The notes under the pieces are model-generated. The model was not told the DNA's origin. It made no database searches and saw only the letters and a list, made by a program, of their open reading frames with translations. Shown here one piece after another: positions 48,612 through 59,935 of a stretch of DNA of 64,000 nt (position 1 is its first letter; every line of letters starts with the position of its first letter). The position numbers were made by a program, and so were the translations under genes. Location: the NCBI GenBank assembly GCA_029204225.1, contig CM055104.1, positions 42,465,502 through 42,529,501 of the forward strand. The letters are read 5' to 3'. Source of the DNA: Diphasiastrum complanatum. Its lineage: Eukaryota > Streptophyta > Lycopodiopsida > Lycopodiales > Lycopodiaceae.

Positions 48612-48930
48612 TGTTGGAAAAGTGTGAAAAGTTCCCTCAGTGCATGCACTACTAATAACTAAGTAGGCGAACACAATGATGAGAAAATTAAGTTTAGAGC
48701 TAGATGCATGGTGATAGCGGAAGCAAGAACAGACTATCAAACAAAGCAATCAGAAAGTCCGATAGAGAGTGGAAAGCATTACAAATACTGACAAAACTTG
48801 AATGCAGAACTGGACAACACTTTATTCAGATCAATTGTAATGAAATACAATTCAGTAAGGCAAGTGAGCACAAAACAATAGGGGACAAATTTGTGTGCTC
48901 ACAAACCTAACTACAATTCGTAATCGTGAA
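48612..48930 (-). repeat. Element H 3' LTR (shortened)
   Basis: The plus strand begins TGTTGG, as does the 5' LTR at 50698. Internal blocks (GAATGCAGAAC, GAGCACAARACAATAG, GGACAAA, GTGCTC) are shared with 51160-51290. It is shorter than the 5' copy, so it is internally deleted or diverged. Confidence 0.65.
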
Positions 48931-48934
48931 TGCC

Positions 48935-50180
48935 TTGATCTTCAGATTGAGCAATGCACAAAATTTGTTGTGTGTGTTAATACTCAATGCCTTCTTAATA
49001 ATATCTACAACCATGTCCTACATTTGGCAGTACGTTAAGCTTACTTCTTTGTCAAGAACCTTACTCCTTACAATGTGATATCGAATCTCGATGTGCTTAC
49101 TCCTAGAGTGAAATCTAGGGTTGGACGATAAGGCAATGGCACTTTGATTATCACAAGACATAATTGTACGAGTGTATTGATTTAGACTAATATCTAACAA
49201 TAAATTTCTCAACCAAATTGCTTCTTTAATGGATTGAGAAATAGCAATATACTCTGCTTCTGTAGATGAAAGAGCAATAGAGGTTTGCTTATGATTGTTC
49301 CATGATATAGGACTGCCGCTGAGGAAGAATGTAAATCCTGATGTGGATTTACAATTGTCTACATCTCCTCCCCAGCTTGCATCAGAAAATCCACGGAGCC
49401 GATGAACATTGTCGTTGTTGACTTTTCCATGCACTGGTCCATTGTAGCTCAAATGTATCTCATGACTCTTTTAAGAGCCTTCCAATGGGTAATGCCAGGA
49501 TTGGCCATGAATTGGCCGAGGGAGCTAACTGCAAAAGCAATATCAGGTCTTGTTTGTGCAGACCATTGCATACATGAGAGATCCAAGTATCGGTCGATAG
49601 AGATACTCTCTCATCTACTCTTTTTCCTGTTTGGTCTGAGGACATTAGTCCTTTGACAATTGCAAGCCTAGATCCATCGACGAATGAGCTAATTTTCAAC
49701 TAATCAAATTACATCTGACAAGAACATTGTGAAGATACCTTTGTTGATATCTGTTTAGCATCCTTCACCATATTGGTATAGTTGCTAAAAAGCAATGTAT
49801 CATCTACCTAAAAGGTGATAATTATAAAGGATTGTTGCACTGACTTGAAGTAAATGTTATTGTTGGCTGCGCTTGGTTGAAAACCTTGTCAGATGAGGAA
49901 TGTGTTGATCCTTTGAAACCAAGCTCTGGCAGATCGTTTCAAGCCATAAAGTGCCTTGTGGAGTTTGCAAACATGATGTTGCATACCTTCATGGATGTAT
50001 CCTTCAAGCTGTAGCATATAGATGTCTTCTTCAATGACTTCATTCAGATAAGCTGTCTATACATCAAGTTGATGTACTTCCAGGTTGGCTGTTGCAGCAT
50101 ACAATAGGAGGGATTGGATCGATGAGTGCTTGATTACTAGATTAAAAGTCTCATTGTAGTCGATGTTGCAGAGAATCACC
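48935..50180 (-). pseudogene. Element H reverse transcriptase and RNase H
   Basis: Minus strand. RT pieces: NLEVHQLDV (first catalytic Asp region), YKALYGLKRSARAWF-like (HKALYGLKRSARAW here), a QVDDTLLF block standing for YVDD, and PILGSLMYAMVCT. RNase H: SDASWGGDVDNCKSTSGF, SSTEAEYIAISQSIKEAIWL, SCDNQSAIALSSNP and RSKHIEIRYHIV, with 49452-49018 open. Many stops elsewhere. The RT starts only after its KARLV region, because it was joined to gag by a deletion. Confidence 0.9.
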
Positions 50181-50470
50181 ATTCGTCATCTTGAGGGAGT
50201 AGAGTTTCTTCCTGAAATGTAGCTTGGAAGCTATATCTCGCACTTCGTATAGTGTGCTCAAGATGTCCCAACTTCTTGTGATGTCTGAGCCTCAGATACA
50301 TGGCCGATCTGGGTATCCGTAATGTTGAGGATGATCAACGCAAAAGTCTTTCCATCCTTCAACTTCCATCTGGCGATTGCTGCATCGTCTGCATCGGGTT
50401 TCCCTTCTGCACCTGTAATAACGTCATACAATTCTTTAGCCATTAGTACAGTTTTCATCTTAAATTTTCA
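50181..50470 (-). pseudogene. Element H gag fragment
   Basis: Minus strand: MKTVLMAKELYDVITG, then DGKTFALIILNITDTQIGHV, then SEAQTSQEV, Copia gag. It runs within about 60 bp into RT sequence (NETFNLVIKHSSIQSLL), so the zinc knuckle, protease, integrase and RT start are deleted. Confidence 0.85.
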
Positions 50471-50684
50471 CAGATGGTAATTGGCTCCATCAAGCTTGTC
50501 CATAATAGGATTGGCATTCCCTTGGGAATCCATGTGGAAGAATTAGTCTAAGTGATAGGAGAAACTATCAGTGACTTAAGTATGAAAATCTGATACTGAA
50601 AATATAGAACAAGAAATCAGTTACTCTATCGACTAGATTCTAGTAGAGTCTAGTATTGTAGAAGCTTATCAAGCTATGAAAATA

Positions 50685-50696
50685 GCTCTGATACCA
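50685..50696 (-). other. Element H primer-binding site
   Basis: Minus strand TGGTATCAGAGC, perfect, directly next to the LTR end (plus TGTTGG at 50698). Confidence 0.92.
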
Positions 50697-50697
50697 T

Positions 50698-51300
50698 GTT
50701 GGAGAGAGAGAGATGAGAAGAGAGGATAAAGGTGTCGTTTGTGAGAAACAAAAAATCAGCTCAAAGGGGGTAAGATGAACACTAACGAGAAACAAAACTC
50801 GAACAAGAAATGAAGTCAAACAAAAAAGTGTTCGTGCGCAGCGGAACAAGCTATATGACTCTCTTCGTAAGCATAACTACGCCTATCAAAACGAGCAGAA
50901 TCTTAGTGATGGAAATCATGGTCATTCTTGATTACGCAGTCAAACCTTAATAAATGAAGCGCCAGAAGAATAATTTGTCATGAATAACAAGACAAATTCG
51001 TGAATGATTCGCGACGAGCTAGACAGTGCTCGACTGATAATTAGTCGTGAAAGATTCGCGAAAGACAAGATTGAATGATAGTCGTCTATTACCAAAAACG
51101 AGCAACTGGAAAAGTCAAACATAATGAATAATAATAAGCATAGCAATATTAACACATATCTGAATGCAGAACAAAGACTGTTATCAGATTAAGTATATCA
51201 AGTATACATGTCAATAATGCGGTAGAGCACAAGACAATAGCGGACAAAACCGCATGCTCTACGAAGCTAATTCAATCTGTGAAGGAATGAAACCATATGA
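50698..51300 (-). repeat. Element H 5' LTR
   Basis: Begins (plus) TGTTGGAGAGAGAG. Its upper part (51160-51290) matches the 3' LTR at 48790-48930. The outer border near 51300 is approximate. Confidence 0.65.
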
Positions 51301-51429
51301 CTAACAATAAAGAATCAATGCACAAGGCATCTACTTTGTCTATCTCTCTAATAAGCCTCTGGTGCTAATTTACATACACTCTCCTCTTCCTATCTTTTTG
51401 TCTTTTCTTCATCATCTCTGAATACGCAA

Positions 51430-52128
51430 ATGGTATTAAATATATATATACATAATGTTACAGGTGTGCTGATGAAGAAAGTAGCAGTAAAGTCTTCTCA
51501 ACAACAATTTCAAGAAGTGGAGCAAGATGCCTTTGTGACTATTCATCAAGATAACCAAAGTGAAAACTCACGGTATCTCGATTATGGAGCAACACAACAT
51601 ATGACAAGCCATCTAGATTGATTTCAGCAATATATTGCATACAACACAAAGAATATGTTCATCTTGGAGATAATAGCATTCACAATATTGAAGGTGAAGG
51701 TACTACTATAAAGTTGAACTTTGAGCAAGTTCAATTCAAGTTTGTACCAAAAGTTTTGTATGTACCAAATCTATCAAAGAATCTGCTCTCTAGTAGCAAA
51801 AATTTAAATTTAGGACATAGGGTCGAATTTTGAGTCAAATAAATGCACCATTCTAGATAAAAATAAAAGAATTCTCGCTCTTGGCAAAAGGCAAGGATAC
51901 CTTTATAAATTGAGTCATTGTCATTCTACAGTACAATTCTCAGTAATAAAGAATCAATTTGGCACTATAGACTTGTCCATATGAATCATGCCTCAATTTT
52001 GAATATGTCTAAGCGAAATCTTGAAATGGATCTCGATTATTCATATAGGAAGATCGAAATTCCAATATGTCAAAGTTGTCTTGTAGAGAAGCAATCTCGA
52101 TCTCCATTTAAACCAAAGACTTAGTAAA
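51430..52128 (+). pseudogene. Copia protease and pre-integrase fragment (family I)
   Basis: Protease with YLDYGATQHMT (normally LDSGATQHMT, so Ser is replaced by Tyr in the active site), then HLGDNSIHNIEGEGT and VLYVPNLSKNLLSSS, then the pre-integrase IWHYRLVHMNHASIL and CQSCLVEKQSRSPF. Two frames are involved. The fragment ends at 52128 against the RNase H end of the minus-strand chimeric copy 3. Confidence 0.88.
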
Positions 52129-52473
52129 AAATATTAGCCACTTGATTATTACAACACACAAGGTCAATGGCTTTATAGTATGTAACTTCCATTGAACAAA
52201 ATGATAATGAATCTCTATGTGCTTAGTTTGAGAATGCAATACATGATTATTTGTTGTGAAAAATTCAGACCTTAAGTGGATCTAAAATCCCAGATTATGT
52301 ACAAAACAATAAACTTCATAATTGATATAGATAATAGTGTCCATATTGGATGTTTCACTATTTCTTACATCAATTTTACATTTCAAGATGAAACTAGTAC
52401 ATGAAGTATAACATAGAATGGGAATGGAATGATTCCTCCATGTTTCCACCTTCAAAATCTTTGTAAAATAACG
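52129..52473 (-). pseudogene. RNase H tail and 3' spacer of chimeric copy 3
   Basis: Minus strand: the spacer shares GACACTATTATCTATATCAA and TGTAAAATTGATGTAAGAAA landmarks with copy 1, then NNHVLHSQTKHIEIHYHFV, the RNase H tail. The order ORF-X, spacer, RNase H tail is the same as in copy 1. Confidence 0.75.
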
Positions 52474-53240
52474 TCAAACATGTAAAAAATGAAAGTGGTG
52501 AATGTTTGCTTGCATGTCTTCTCCATATTTCACTTCTTGTGAAGTGTATGTGCTGAAATCCACCGTGAATGAGCCTCCATTGCCTTCTTGCCATGAAGAA
52601 CCGTCAAGCCTTGGAAATCCATGAGTAAAAGGGTACAAAAATGATGCTAAGTCAGCTCCATAAGACTCCTCATAACTAGTAAGTAGCCCTAGTCCTTCAT
52701 CAAGATCCATTGGATACAAAAAATGATCATAGATTCACCAAATTTTGACAATTTCCACACATTGACATAACATAGCTCAAACATAAAGTTAGATGAGTAA
52801 AGGAGGTTTGAAAAAAACATCCTTGTTGCTCCTTTGCCTTTACTTGATTCTTCGATAACTTGCAAAAACAGACCCTTAGTGCCTTGGCCATTTGATTCTT
52901 CTTTGATGCTCTTGACTAGCTCCAAGTTACCAATTTCCAATTGATGTTGATGAAGCTCATTAAGATCAACCTCTTGATCTTCCTCTTGACCATCAAAACC
53001 ATTGACCAAAACATGTTTTTCAGAACCATAAATGACATCCATTTCATGAAGACAACCATCCATATGCAAAACATCATTTACACAAGAAGATGTACCAAAA
53101 CATGTGAGTATAGCCAAGTTTGTACCTTCCACAACTTGCTTATCCTTCTCATCATATGTAAGTCTTTTTTGCTTTTTACTTTTCCTTGAGTATCTTCTTG
53201 GAACTTGACTTGGATAGGCATCTCCACCATCATCATCCAT
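52474..53240 (-). pseudogene. Chimeric Copia ORF-X, copy 3
   Basis: Minus strand. Open 53240-52689 (linker MDDDGGDAYPSQ, RLTYDEKDKQ, LTCFGTSSC, ORF-X from about 53090), then a frame change to 52719-52474 (GFPRLDGSSWQEGNGGSF, then MQANIHHFHF). Like copy 2 it lacks the RT-entry segment. An internal deletion joins two similar motifs: in copy 1 DVCKWSRYGQ and NVWRLSIFGE are about 165 bp apart, and here only one remains (NVWKLSKFGES). About 25-30 percent of residues differ from copy 1 by eye. Confidence 0.65.
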
Positions 53241-53615
53241 AGATCCATCACCATCAAGAAAGTTAGGAGAAACAATATGAAGATTGGTAGTTTCATCAAC
53301 ATCAACTTTCTTTGGTACATTGCCTTGTTCAAAGATGAAATCTCAAGAAATGAGAACTTTTCTTGTTGAAGGGATGTAAACCTTGTAAGCCTTGCTTACT
53401 TCACTATAGCTTAATGAAGGATCTTCTTTAGTTCTATCATCAAGAGCGATGTTGACAAAACAAGTACAACCAAAGATCCTACAATGATTGACACTCGGCC
53501 TTCTACCATGAAGGACCTCAAAAGGAATCTTACCATCCAAGTAAGTACTTGTCCACCTGATACAAAAAAAGTTATCATATGCTAAAGCTTCCCCCCAAAA
53601 AGACTTAGCTAGCAT
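53241..53615 (-). pseudogene. Copia integrase C-terminal part of copy 3
   Basis: Minus strand: KSFWGEALAYDNFF, then GKIPFEVLHGRRPSVNHCRI, FGCTCFVNI and KAYKVYIPSTRKVLIS, the usual end of Copia integrase, reading on through a stop into the acidic linker and ORF-X. Confidence 0.85.
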
Positions 53616-54160
53616 GTAGTCTCATTGCCTTGGCACATTTACAAAGGGTTCTATTCTTCCTCTCGGCCACTCCATTTTATTGTGGAGTCCTAGGACTAGA
53701 AAACTCCCTCCTAATCCCATGTGCTATGCAAAATCTTTATACTTAGTTGAAATGTATTCTCCTCCATTATCTGATCTTAAGCATTTGATCTTTGTAGCAA
53801 GTCATAGTTGTACTAATGGAATGAATATCCGAATGCACAAGTTGAAAAACTTCTTTAGATTTAGAAGTAGATCTAGAATAAGCAAGTCAATGAGATTTGG
53901 ACAAGGCGCAATATTCACAAACACTATTATTTGCAACAAGACTTTTAGGGATACCAAGAACATGCTCTTTCTTTGCCATTACCTCCAAAGATTTGAAGTT
54001 ATGATGGCCCAACCTCTTATGCCAAACTTCTTGGTTTGTCAATTGTTCCCTAGCCATAGATCCTTCATGCTTAGAGATCACACATCCATCAAGCTTAAAA
54101 AGTCTACCATGCCTCCTTCCTTGAGCAATCAAGGATCCACATTTACTTATCAAACATATC
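53616..54160 (-). pseudogene. Copia pre-integrase and degenerate integrase core of copy 3
   Basis: Minus strand: pre-integrase MISKCGSLIAQ, EVWHKRLGHHNFKSLEVMAK and CEYCALSKSH (54153-53887), then broken integrase core residues to 53616 including an SDNGGEYIST-like block and NGVAERKNR-like residues. The plus-strand frame 53680-54201 is only its antisense. Confidence 0.8.
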
Positions 54161-54169
54161 TATCATCTG

Positions 54170-55005
54170 TTGTTAATGTTTGGGGGATCCTACCCATGTA
54201 AATATTTTGTACATATCCAAGGTATGTGAATTGAGCACATATCCTTGTAGAATAGGGCGAGTTTGGGTTAGGTAGATCAAATTCCAGTGACATGCATAAA
54301 GTCTATTTGGTCTAGTATGATATGCAATAATGTTGACAATGTCTAGTTTGACATGCATATAGAGATTCACATGGAATTGGTCAATTATGACCTTGTAGAA
54401 ACTCGAGCCACAATAAATGCATAATGTCCTAAGTTTCTATAGTGACATGCAAAGCATGCAATCACTCTAATGGACACATGTATGTAGATTTATACATGGC
54501 TAATTGAGAAATTGCCATTTGGAGAAAGTAGGTAGAAGTTAGGTGCAACCTGTGCATGCTAGCAGTTAGGTGTCAAGTTAATAGTTGTTTGCACTTGAAT
54601 AGGTGTAGGATGTGCATTGAATGCAAGGATTACCACGAATTTTGGCTCTCCTATATATGTACATATCATTCTCATTCACAAAGTAATGTAGAACCAAAGT
54701 TTTGTAGCTATCTCATGCTTGGTTGGATCTAAACTGTTTTTCTTGTTATCTCTCTAGTTTCTCTCTCTAACTCATGTTGAAGCTAATGCTAAAACACTGT
54801 AATCTTGTACTTTTAGTCATTCTTTGATTCATTGCTATCATAGTCTATTGATTAGCATGCTAGATTGTGAATTAGCCATATCTTCTGAACTAGATCTTGT
54901 TGAACAATCTAGAATCAGGGTACTATGCCAATCACAAAGCTTAATCAAGATCAGTCACTCTTGTGGACATTCCCCACACATGTGAATTCTGGAATTTTCA
55001 ACAAA
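54170..55005 (+). repeat. LTR-like segment (related to the solo LTR at 3.1-3.7 kb)
   Basis: Contains CTATATATGTAC (about 54651) as TATA box, TAGAAACTCGAGCYAC shared with the 3.2-kb LTR, a CTCTCTCT leader, and an end CACACATGTGAATTC..TTCAACA. No coding region adjoins it in the same orientation, so it is probably a solo LTR. Confidence 0.55.
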
Positions 55006-55085
55006 ACAAGCATCTCCTATGAACTCAACATCAAGCCCCTTGTCATTCGAATAACACTAAGCAAGTTCTTATTGATCGAAGGGAA

Positions 55086-55681
55086 ATGACCATGTCGACG
55101 AGGTTAACATTCGTGTGATTGACATGTTTTCTAGCACATCATGCCCTTATTGTAGCGTTGATAGTGTGGTTGATGGTAATAATGCTGATGTTTATCCTGT
55201 TGAGTTTCTAAACACATTGCAACCTGGTGGATGTCCCCCACACAGGTTGGTCTTAAAAGTCAAGATGATAGTCATGCTATTGCGTTCCATATCATTTCAC
55301 CAAGGGCTTTGTAATGGAACGAGGCTCATCATATGTAGAATGGGTGCAAAAGTTATTGAGGCTGAAATTGTTAGTGGTGCAAAAATAGGTACAAGAGTTT
55401 TCATTCCACGCATGCCTTTGGTTTCCAGTAGTTCAAATTTGTCTTTTGAATTTCAGCGAGTGCAATTCCCCATTAGACCAGCATTCTCCATGACTATGAA
55501 CAAACCTCAGGGCCAAATAATGGAGTTTGTTAGATTGTATTTGCCTAGACTGATGTTTAGCCATGGACAACTATACGAGGTCTATCAGCAAAATCAGCCA
55601 AGAATGCTAGTACAAATCCAACATCAAAACAATGCTCACCAATGTTTGATTGGAATAGAAGTAAGTTTGATCAAGATTTAA
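55086..55681 (+). pseudogene. Helitron RepHel helicase C-terminal fragment (PIF1-like)
   Basis: Reads NDHVDEVNIRVIDMF, then VDSVVD, YPVEFLNTLQPGGCPPHRL, KVKMIVMLLRS, GLCNGTRLIICRM, TRVFIPRMPL, FQRVQFPIRPAFSMTMNKPQGQ (normally FxxTINKSQGQ) and YLPRLMFSHGQLYE. This is the end of the superfamily 1 PIF1/Pif-like helicase carried by Helitrons, which move by rolling-circle replication. The Rep (HUH) domain and the 5' helicase motifs are absent, and I see no CTRR terminus. It sits between an LTR and the truncated copy 4. Confidence 0.9.
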
Positions 55682-55718
55682 ATCTGGAATGTTTGTATTA
55701 AATTAACCTAATCTTAGT

Positions 55719-56535
55719 TTAAGTACTAGGATCAAAGATGGGTTGATAGAATGGAAGAAATGTTTTACCATATCTTGACAATTTGCACACATCCACATGA
55801 AATTGCTCAAACATGAGATAGAACAAGTAAAGTAAACTTGAACAACACTTCCTTGCTGCTCCTTTGACCTTACTTGATTCTTCAATATGCTGTAAAAATA
55901 GATCCATAACACCTTTGCCAATTACCTCTCCTTTGATGCTCTTGACTAGCTCCAAATTGTCACCTTCCCTTTTGACTAGTTGAAGTGCTTTGAGATCAAC
56001 CTCTTGATCTTCAACTTGAACATCAAAGTCATTGAACAAACTTTGTTTTCCAGATCCATTACTTGATTTTACAGCAAGATAACAACCATCCACTTGCATA
56101 GCTCCATGTACACAAGAAGATTTTCCAAAAGATGTTTCACTCTTCATAAGAGATTGATACTCAAGATCCATTACTTGGATCCACTCCTCTTCTTTCTTTG
56201 CTTGATCTACACTTGTAGGATCATCCAAAGAGGTTAGGAAAGCAACATAATTTCCAGAAACTACTTGCTTACCCTTTTAATCATATGTGAGCCTTGAAGG
56301 TACTTGTCTTTCTCTTGATGTTCTCCTTGGCTTTTGACTTGATGAAGGTCCATCATCACCACCATCCAAAGTAGGATCCTTCTCATCAACATCAAGAATG
56401 TTAGATCCATCTACTTTACCATCAATCATGATTGAAGACACCTTTGGAATGTTTCCCTCATAAAAAATGACATCTCTACCAACAATCACTTTGTTAGTAG
56501 AAGGAATGTAAACCTTGTAGGCTTCTCAAACTCGC
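55719..56535 (-). pseudogene. Chimeric Copia ORF-X, copy 4
   Basis: Minus strand. KAYKVYIPSTNKVIVG begins at about 56525. One frame runs 56489-55719 with a single TAA at 56277: FYEGNIPKVSS, DPTLDGGDDG, RRTSRERQVPS, the RT-entry segment (EYQSLMKSET), then ORF-X from about 56120 (SSCVHGAMQVDG to CKLSRYGKT). It is cut at about 55770, before the Gly-rich second half. With copy 1 it forms the longer subtype. Confidence 0.7.
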
Positions 56536-56539
56536 ATTC

Positions 56540-56695
56540 TATCTTTCCCACACTTTCAAAAAGTGTTTATTCAAATGAAATTTAGACTAATGAACTTTGA
56601 AAAGTCAACTTCTAAGTCTAAAACAAGTTTTGGCCTCAATATGCCAAATATGATGAAACTAGTTGAATCTTTCAGAGAATGCTCATTAAATGCTA
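56540..56695 (-). repeat. Family A LTR fragment, inverted
   Basis: Minus strand CTGAAAGATTCAACTAG through to AAACACTTTTTGAAAGTGTGGGAAAG matches the LTR starts at 2133-2275 and 60452-60600. It joins directly to the integrase end of copy 4, an unnatural order pointing to deletion. Confidence 0.7.
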
Positions 56696-56919
56696 GTTTA
56701 AGATCCACATGTGTGGCATACAATAGTTTATTTAATTTTTATGGAAAGCAACTTCATTTCATATTTTGATTGATGTTTGATCAAGATCTATTAGAGTTTG
56801 CATCTCAATCATAGTGTAGATGTTGATTTTCCTACATTGGCAAGGTTGGTGAATTGCTTGTCTTTCTAACCAAAGATCAAAGGGATATTTTGGATCTTAA
56901 TGGTCTAAAATTCTTCACA
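56696..56919 (+). repeat. 5' LTR end of the nested-host element
   Basis: Non-coding, ending ..ATTCTTCACA next to a primer-binding site. Its outer part has been replaced by the inverted fragment to the left. Confidence 0.4.
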
Positions 56920-56931
56920 TGGTATTAGAGC
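56920..56931 (+). other. Primer-binding site of host element
   Basis: TGGTATTAGAGC, one base off the initiator tRNA-Met type site. Confidence 0.75.
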
Positions 56932-57526
56932 TCTTGTGTTGCAGATTATGAAAGGATCAAGCATATCTATCAAGGATTTGGAGGAGATATCAATGCTAGA
57001 GCATGCTAGATTGACTTCTACTCAAAAATTGAGTTCTTTGCATATGTAGATTGGAGCTTTTGTAGATCAAAACTCAAAATAGGGTTATATACTTGATCAA
57101 CTCTGATTTCACACTTCACTTGTTGGATTTGGCAGATTTTTTATGCAATAGAAAAGCATAAGTGGTGGCTACAAGATTGCATATCAAGTTTTAGGCAATT
57201 GCATGTAGAATTTGAAATATTCATTTTTTTGTGATTTGGTCAAAACCCTAATCTAGATTGTTAGGTTACTGAACTTCATTTGAGTGTATTTCAATCTTAA
57301 TAAGTGTCAAGAGTCATTAGATTGAGGATAGATCATAGGTTAATCAAGATTTCACTATTCTATGTATTGATTTGCTTGATATAAGTGCTAGAAGAGAATT
57401 GAGAGTTTCCATATCTTTATGATTTCTTTTTGGAAACATTTTTTGTATTTCAAAAGAGTGATTTGTGAATTGGAACAGGGTGGAAGAGAATATTCGGGTC
57501 ATTGCAACAGGGCTACATCAAGTGGA

Positions 57527-57864
57527 TACATGTTGGAAGGCAATGATAGGCCTACCTTAAAGCAATTATTCATTGTGGAAATTGAGGATGGAATCACTTC
57601 TCGAGATGAATGATGTTTTTGATATTGTTGTAGGTTTTGAGGAGAGGCCAACAACACAACAAGAAAAAATGAGGTATGACAAGAGAGCCAAAAGAGCTCT
57701 ACACATGATTAAAATGAATGTTACCAACATTGTCATCTAGTGAGGCTGAGTATAGAACACTTACTCATTGCACAAAGGAGATGGTATGGATCAAGAGGAT
57801 GATCAAGGATCTTCACTTGTTGGATTTTTTAGGGATCCCAATCATCTTATGTGACAACCTATCA
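57527..57864 (+). pseudogene. Host element (family A) gag fused to RNase H, left part
   Basis: The gag remnant reads LLEMNDVFDIVVGFEERPTT, then RAKRALHMIKMNVTN (57602-57735). It passes within a few bases into RNase H: LSSSEAEYRTLTHCTKEMVW, then GIPIILCDN (57733-57864). Protease, integrase and RT are gone. The RNase H is split at 57864 by nested element B and continues at 60215. Confidence 0.85.
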
Positions 57865-58137
57865 ATTAAAGTTAAAGTAGAATCATTGTGTTACTATATT
57901 GTGGGTCCTATCAGTCGATAAGGACCCGTTGGCCTTGCCACGAGGCGAGTCGATGGGACACGCATCCCACCAATGACAACCTATGTCATGCATGGGTTGT
58001 CTGAGTGAAGAACTCTATGTACAGTGTAATTTCATTTTGAGAAATACAGTTGCTACGTGAGCTTGGTGTGGAGAGTATTTTTTGTCTGTGTTACTGTGTA
58101 GCATGATCTATATACCTGTTTGAAGCAAATTCTAAAT
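57865..58137 (+). repeat. Element B 5' LTR
   Basis: About 273 bp, nearly identical to 59936-60208 (shared TAGAATCAYTRTGTTACT, GGGTCCTATCAG, GGGACACGCATCCC and CATGCATGGGTTG). It is flanked on the left by CTATCA (57859-57864), duplicated after the 3' LTR. Confidence 0.93.
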
Positions 58138-58150
58138 TGGTATCAGAGCC
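58138..58150 (+). other. Element B primer-binding site
   Basis: TGGTATCAGAGCC, perfect, adjoining the 5' LTR. Confidence 0.93.
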
Positions 58151-58159
58151 ATACAAGGA

Positions 58160-59900
58160 GTGTACAGTATAGTGTCACCGTTGAAGAGAGCTTCGGGAGA
58201 AGAACAATCTTCTGACGTACTAGGTTTAAAGAAAAATCTACTTTCTGTTGGAGTAATTACTGATCAAAAGTTGAAAGTAGAATTTGCCCATGATCATTGC
58301 TTTGTGAAGGATGTGAACCAAAAGTTCAAAGTTATTGCGGATGGTATAAGGGAGCACAACACTAAATTGTACAGGTTGAATGCTACAATCAAGAGGCAAC
58401 ATGGACTTGTCTCGTCCATTCCATCGCAAACTGAACTATGGCATAATAGGCACACTTGAACTTAGGAAGTCTCAGTTTGATGAGGAAATTGAAAATGGTG
58501 AGAAGATTGCCTATGATAGAAGGCCACTTGAAATCGATGTGCGAATCATGTGTGTATGGGAAATAGCAAAGCACAAAACAAGATTGGTGATCAAAGGGTA
58601 TGCACAAAGTAAAGGGATCGACTATGAGGAGACCTTTGCACCAGTATCTAGATAGAATACTCTATGTCTACTTGTTACTTTAGCTTCACATTTTGGTTGG
58701 CCTTTGAATCAGATGAATGTGAAATCTGCTTTTCTAAATGGTGAGTTAGAAGAAGAGGTGTTCACGGATCAACTTGAAGGTTTTGTAGCGAAAGGACAGG
58801 AGAATAAAGTATGTCGCTTGAAGAAAGCCTTTATGGTCTTAAACAGGCACCACGTGCGTGGCATAGCAGGATTGATGCCTACTTTTGTTCAAAGGGAATG
58901 GTGAGAACACATTCTGGTCCGAATCTATATGCCTTATGCTTTGATGGTATGGTTGCTTTGATTGCTCTTTATGTTGATGACTTGATTATTACGGGAAATA
59001 ATCAAGAGATGATAACATGATCAAGAAAGACCTCATGGAACAATTTGAGATGACAGTAGAGGTGTGGCAACAAAGTGGGTTTAACATAGGTGAAGTATGT
59101 CAAAGAGTTGCTGCATAGGTTCAGGTTGCAGGATTTCAAACCAGTGAACACTCCTATTGAACCAGGTAAAAAGCTTTCTAAGCTTGATGAGTCATAGCCA
59201 TTTGATGCTACGTTGTATAGGTAGTTAGTAGGGAGCTTGATTTACCTTACCACGACTAGATCAGATATATGCTATGCAGTTGGTATTGTAAGTCAGTTTA
59301 TGGCAGCACCTACGGAAACGCATTGGAAGGCAGCTAAGCGCATTTTGCGTTATGTCAAAGGCACTCCAGATTATGGCTTAATTTATAGGAAGCATGAGGG
59401 TTTACCTGAGTTATGTGGCTATGTGGATGCGGATTGGGGAGGTGACTATGATGATCATAGATCCACCACAGGGTATGTATTCCAACTTTATGGCAGTTGC
59501 TTTTCCTAGTCTAGTAAGAAGCAAAGTGCAATTGCTCTATCCATCATAGGAGCAGAGTATAAGGCAATGTGTAGTGCAGCACATGAAGCTATCTGATTGA
59601 GACAAATCTTGGAAGAAGTAGGCATGAAATAGAAAAATCTCACGACTATACATAACGACTGTCAGAGTGCATTCAGCTAGCAAAGAATCCAGTGTTCCAT
59701 GCGAGAACCAAACACATTGAGATTTAGAATCACTTTATATGTGAGAGGCTGCTGAGTCGTGAAATTCATGTTGTTCATTGTTGTACGGAAGAACAACTAG
59801 CTGATACTTTCACTAAGCCACTTGTTGGAGAAAAGTTTGATAAGTAGAGATCAAAGCTTTATGTACTTAAAGTTTGTTGACTTTCAAGCTATGTATATGA
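58160..59900 (+). pseudogene. Element B protease end, pre-integrase, RT and RNase H
   Basis: Starts inside protease (VLGLKKNLLSVGVITDQKLK), then the pre-integrase SQTELWHNR, HLNLGSLSLMRKL and CESCVYGK in changing frames. It jumps at about 58560 to RT: KTRLVIKGYAQSKGIDYEETF, QMNVKSAFLNGELEEE (first catalytic Asp is Asn), SLYGLKQAPRAWHSRID and LYVDDLIITGN. RNase [37 protein letters not shown], then decayed to a LADTFTK-like end. Gag and integrase are both deleted. The PPT-like AAGGAAGAGAG precedes the 3' LTR. Confidence 0.92.
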
Positions 59901-59935
59901 CTGTATAAAAAGTAGACTCTACTTTAAGGAAGAGA

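Noticed and set aside
53680-54201. 173-codon plus-strand frame
   Set aside because: Antisense of the Copia pre-integrase/integrase of copy 3.
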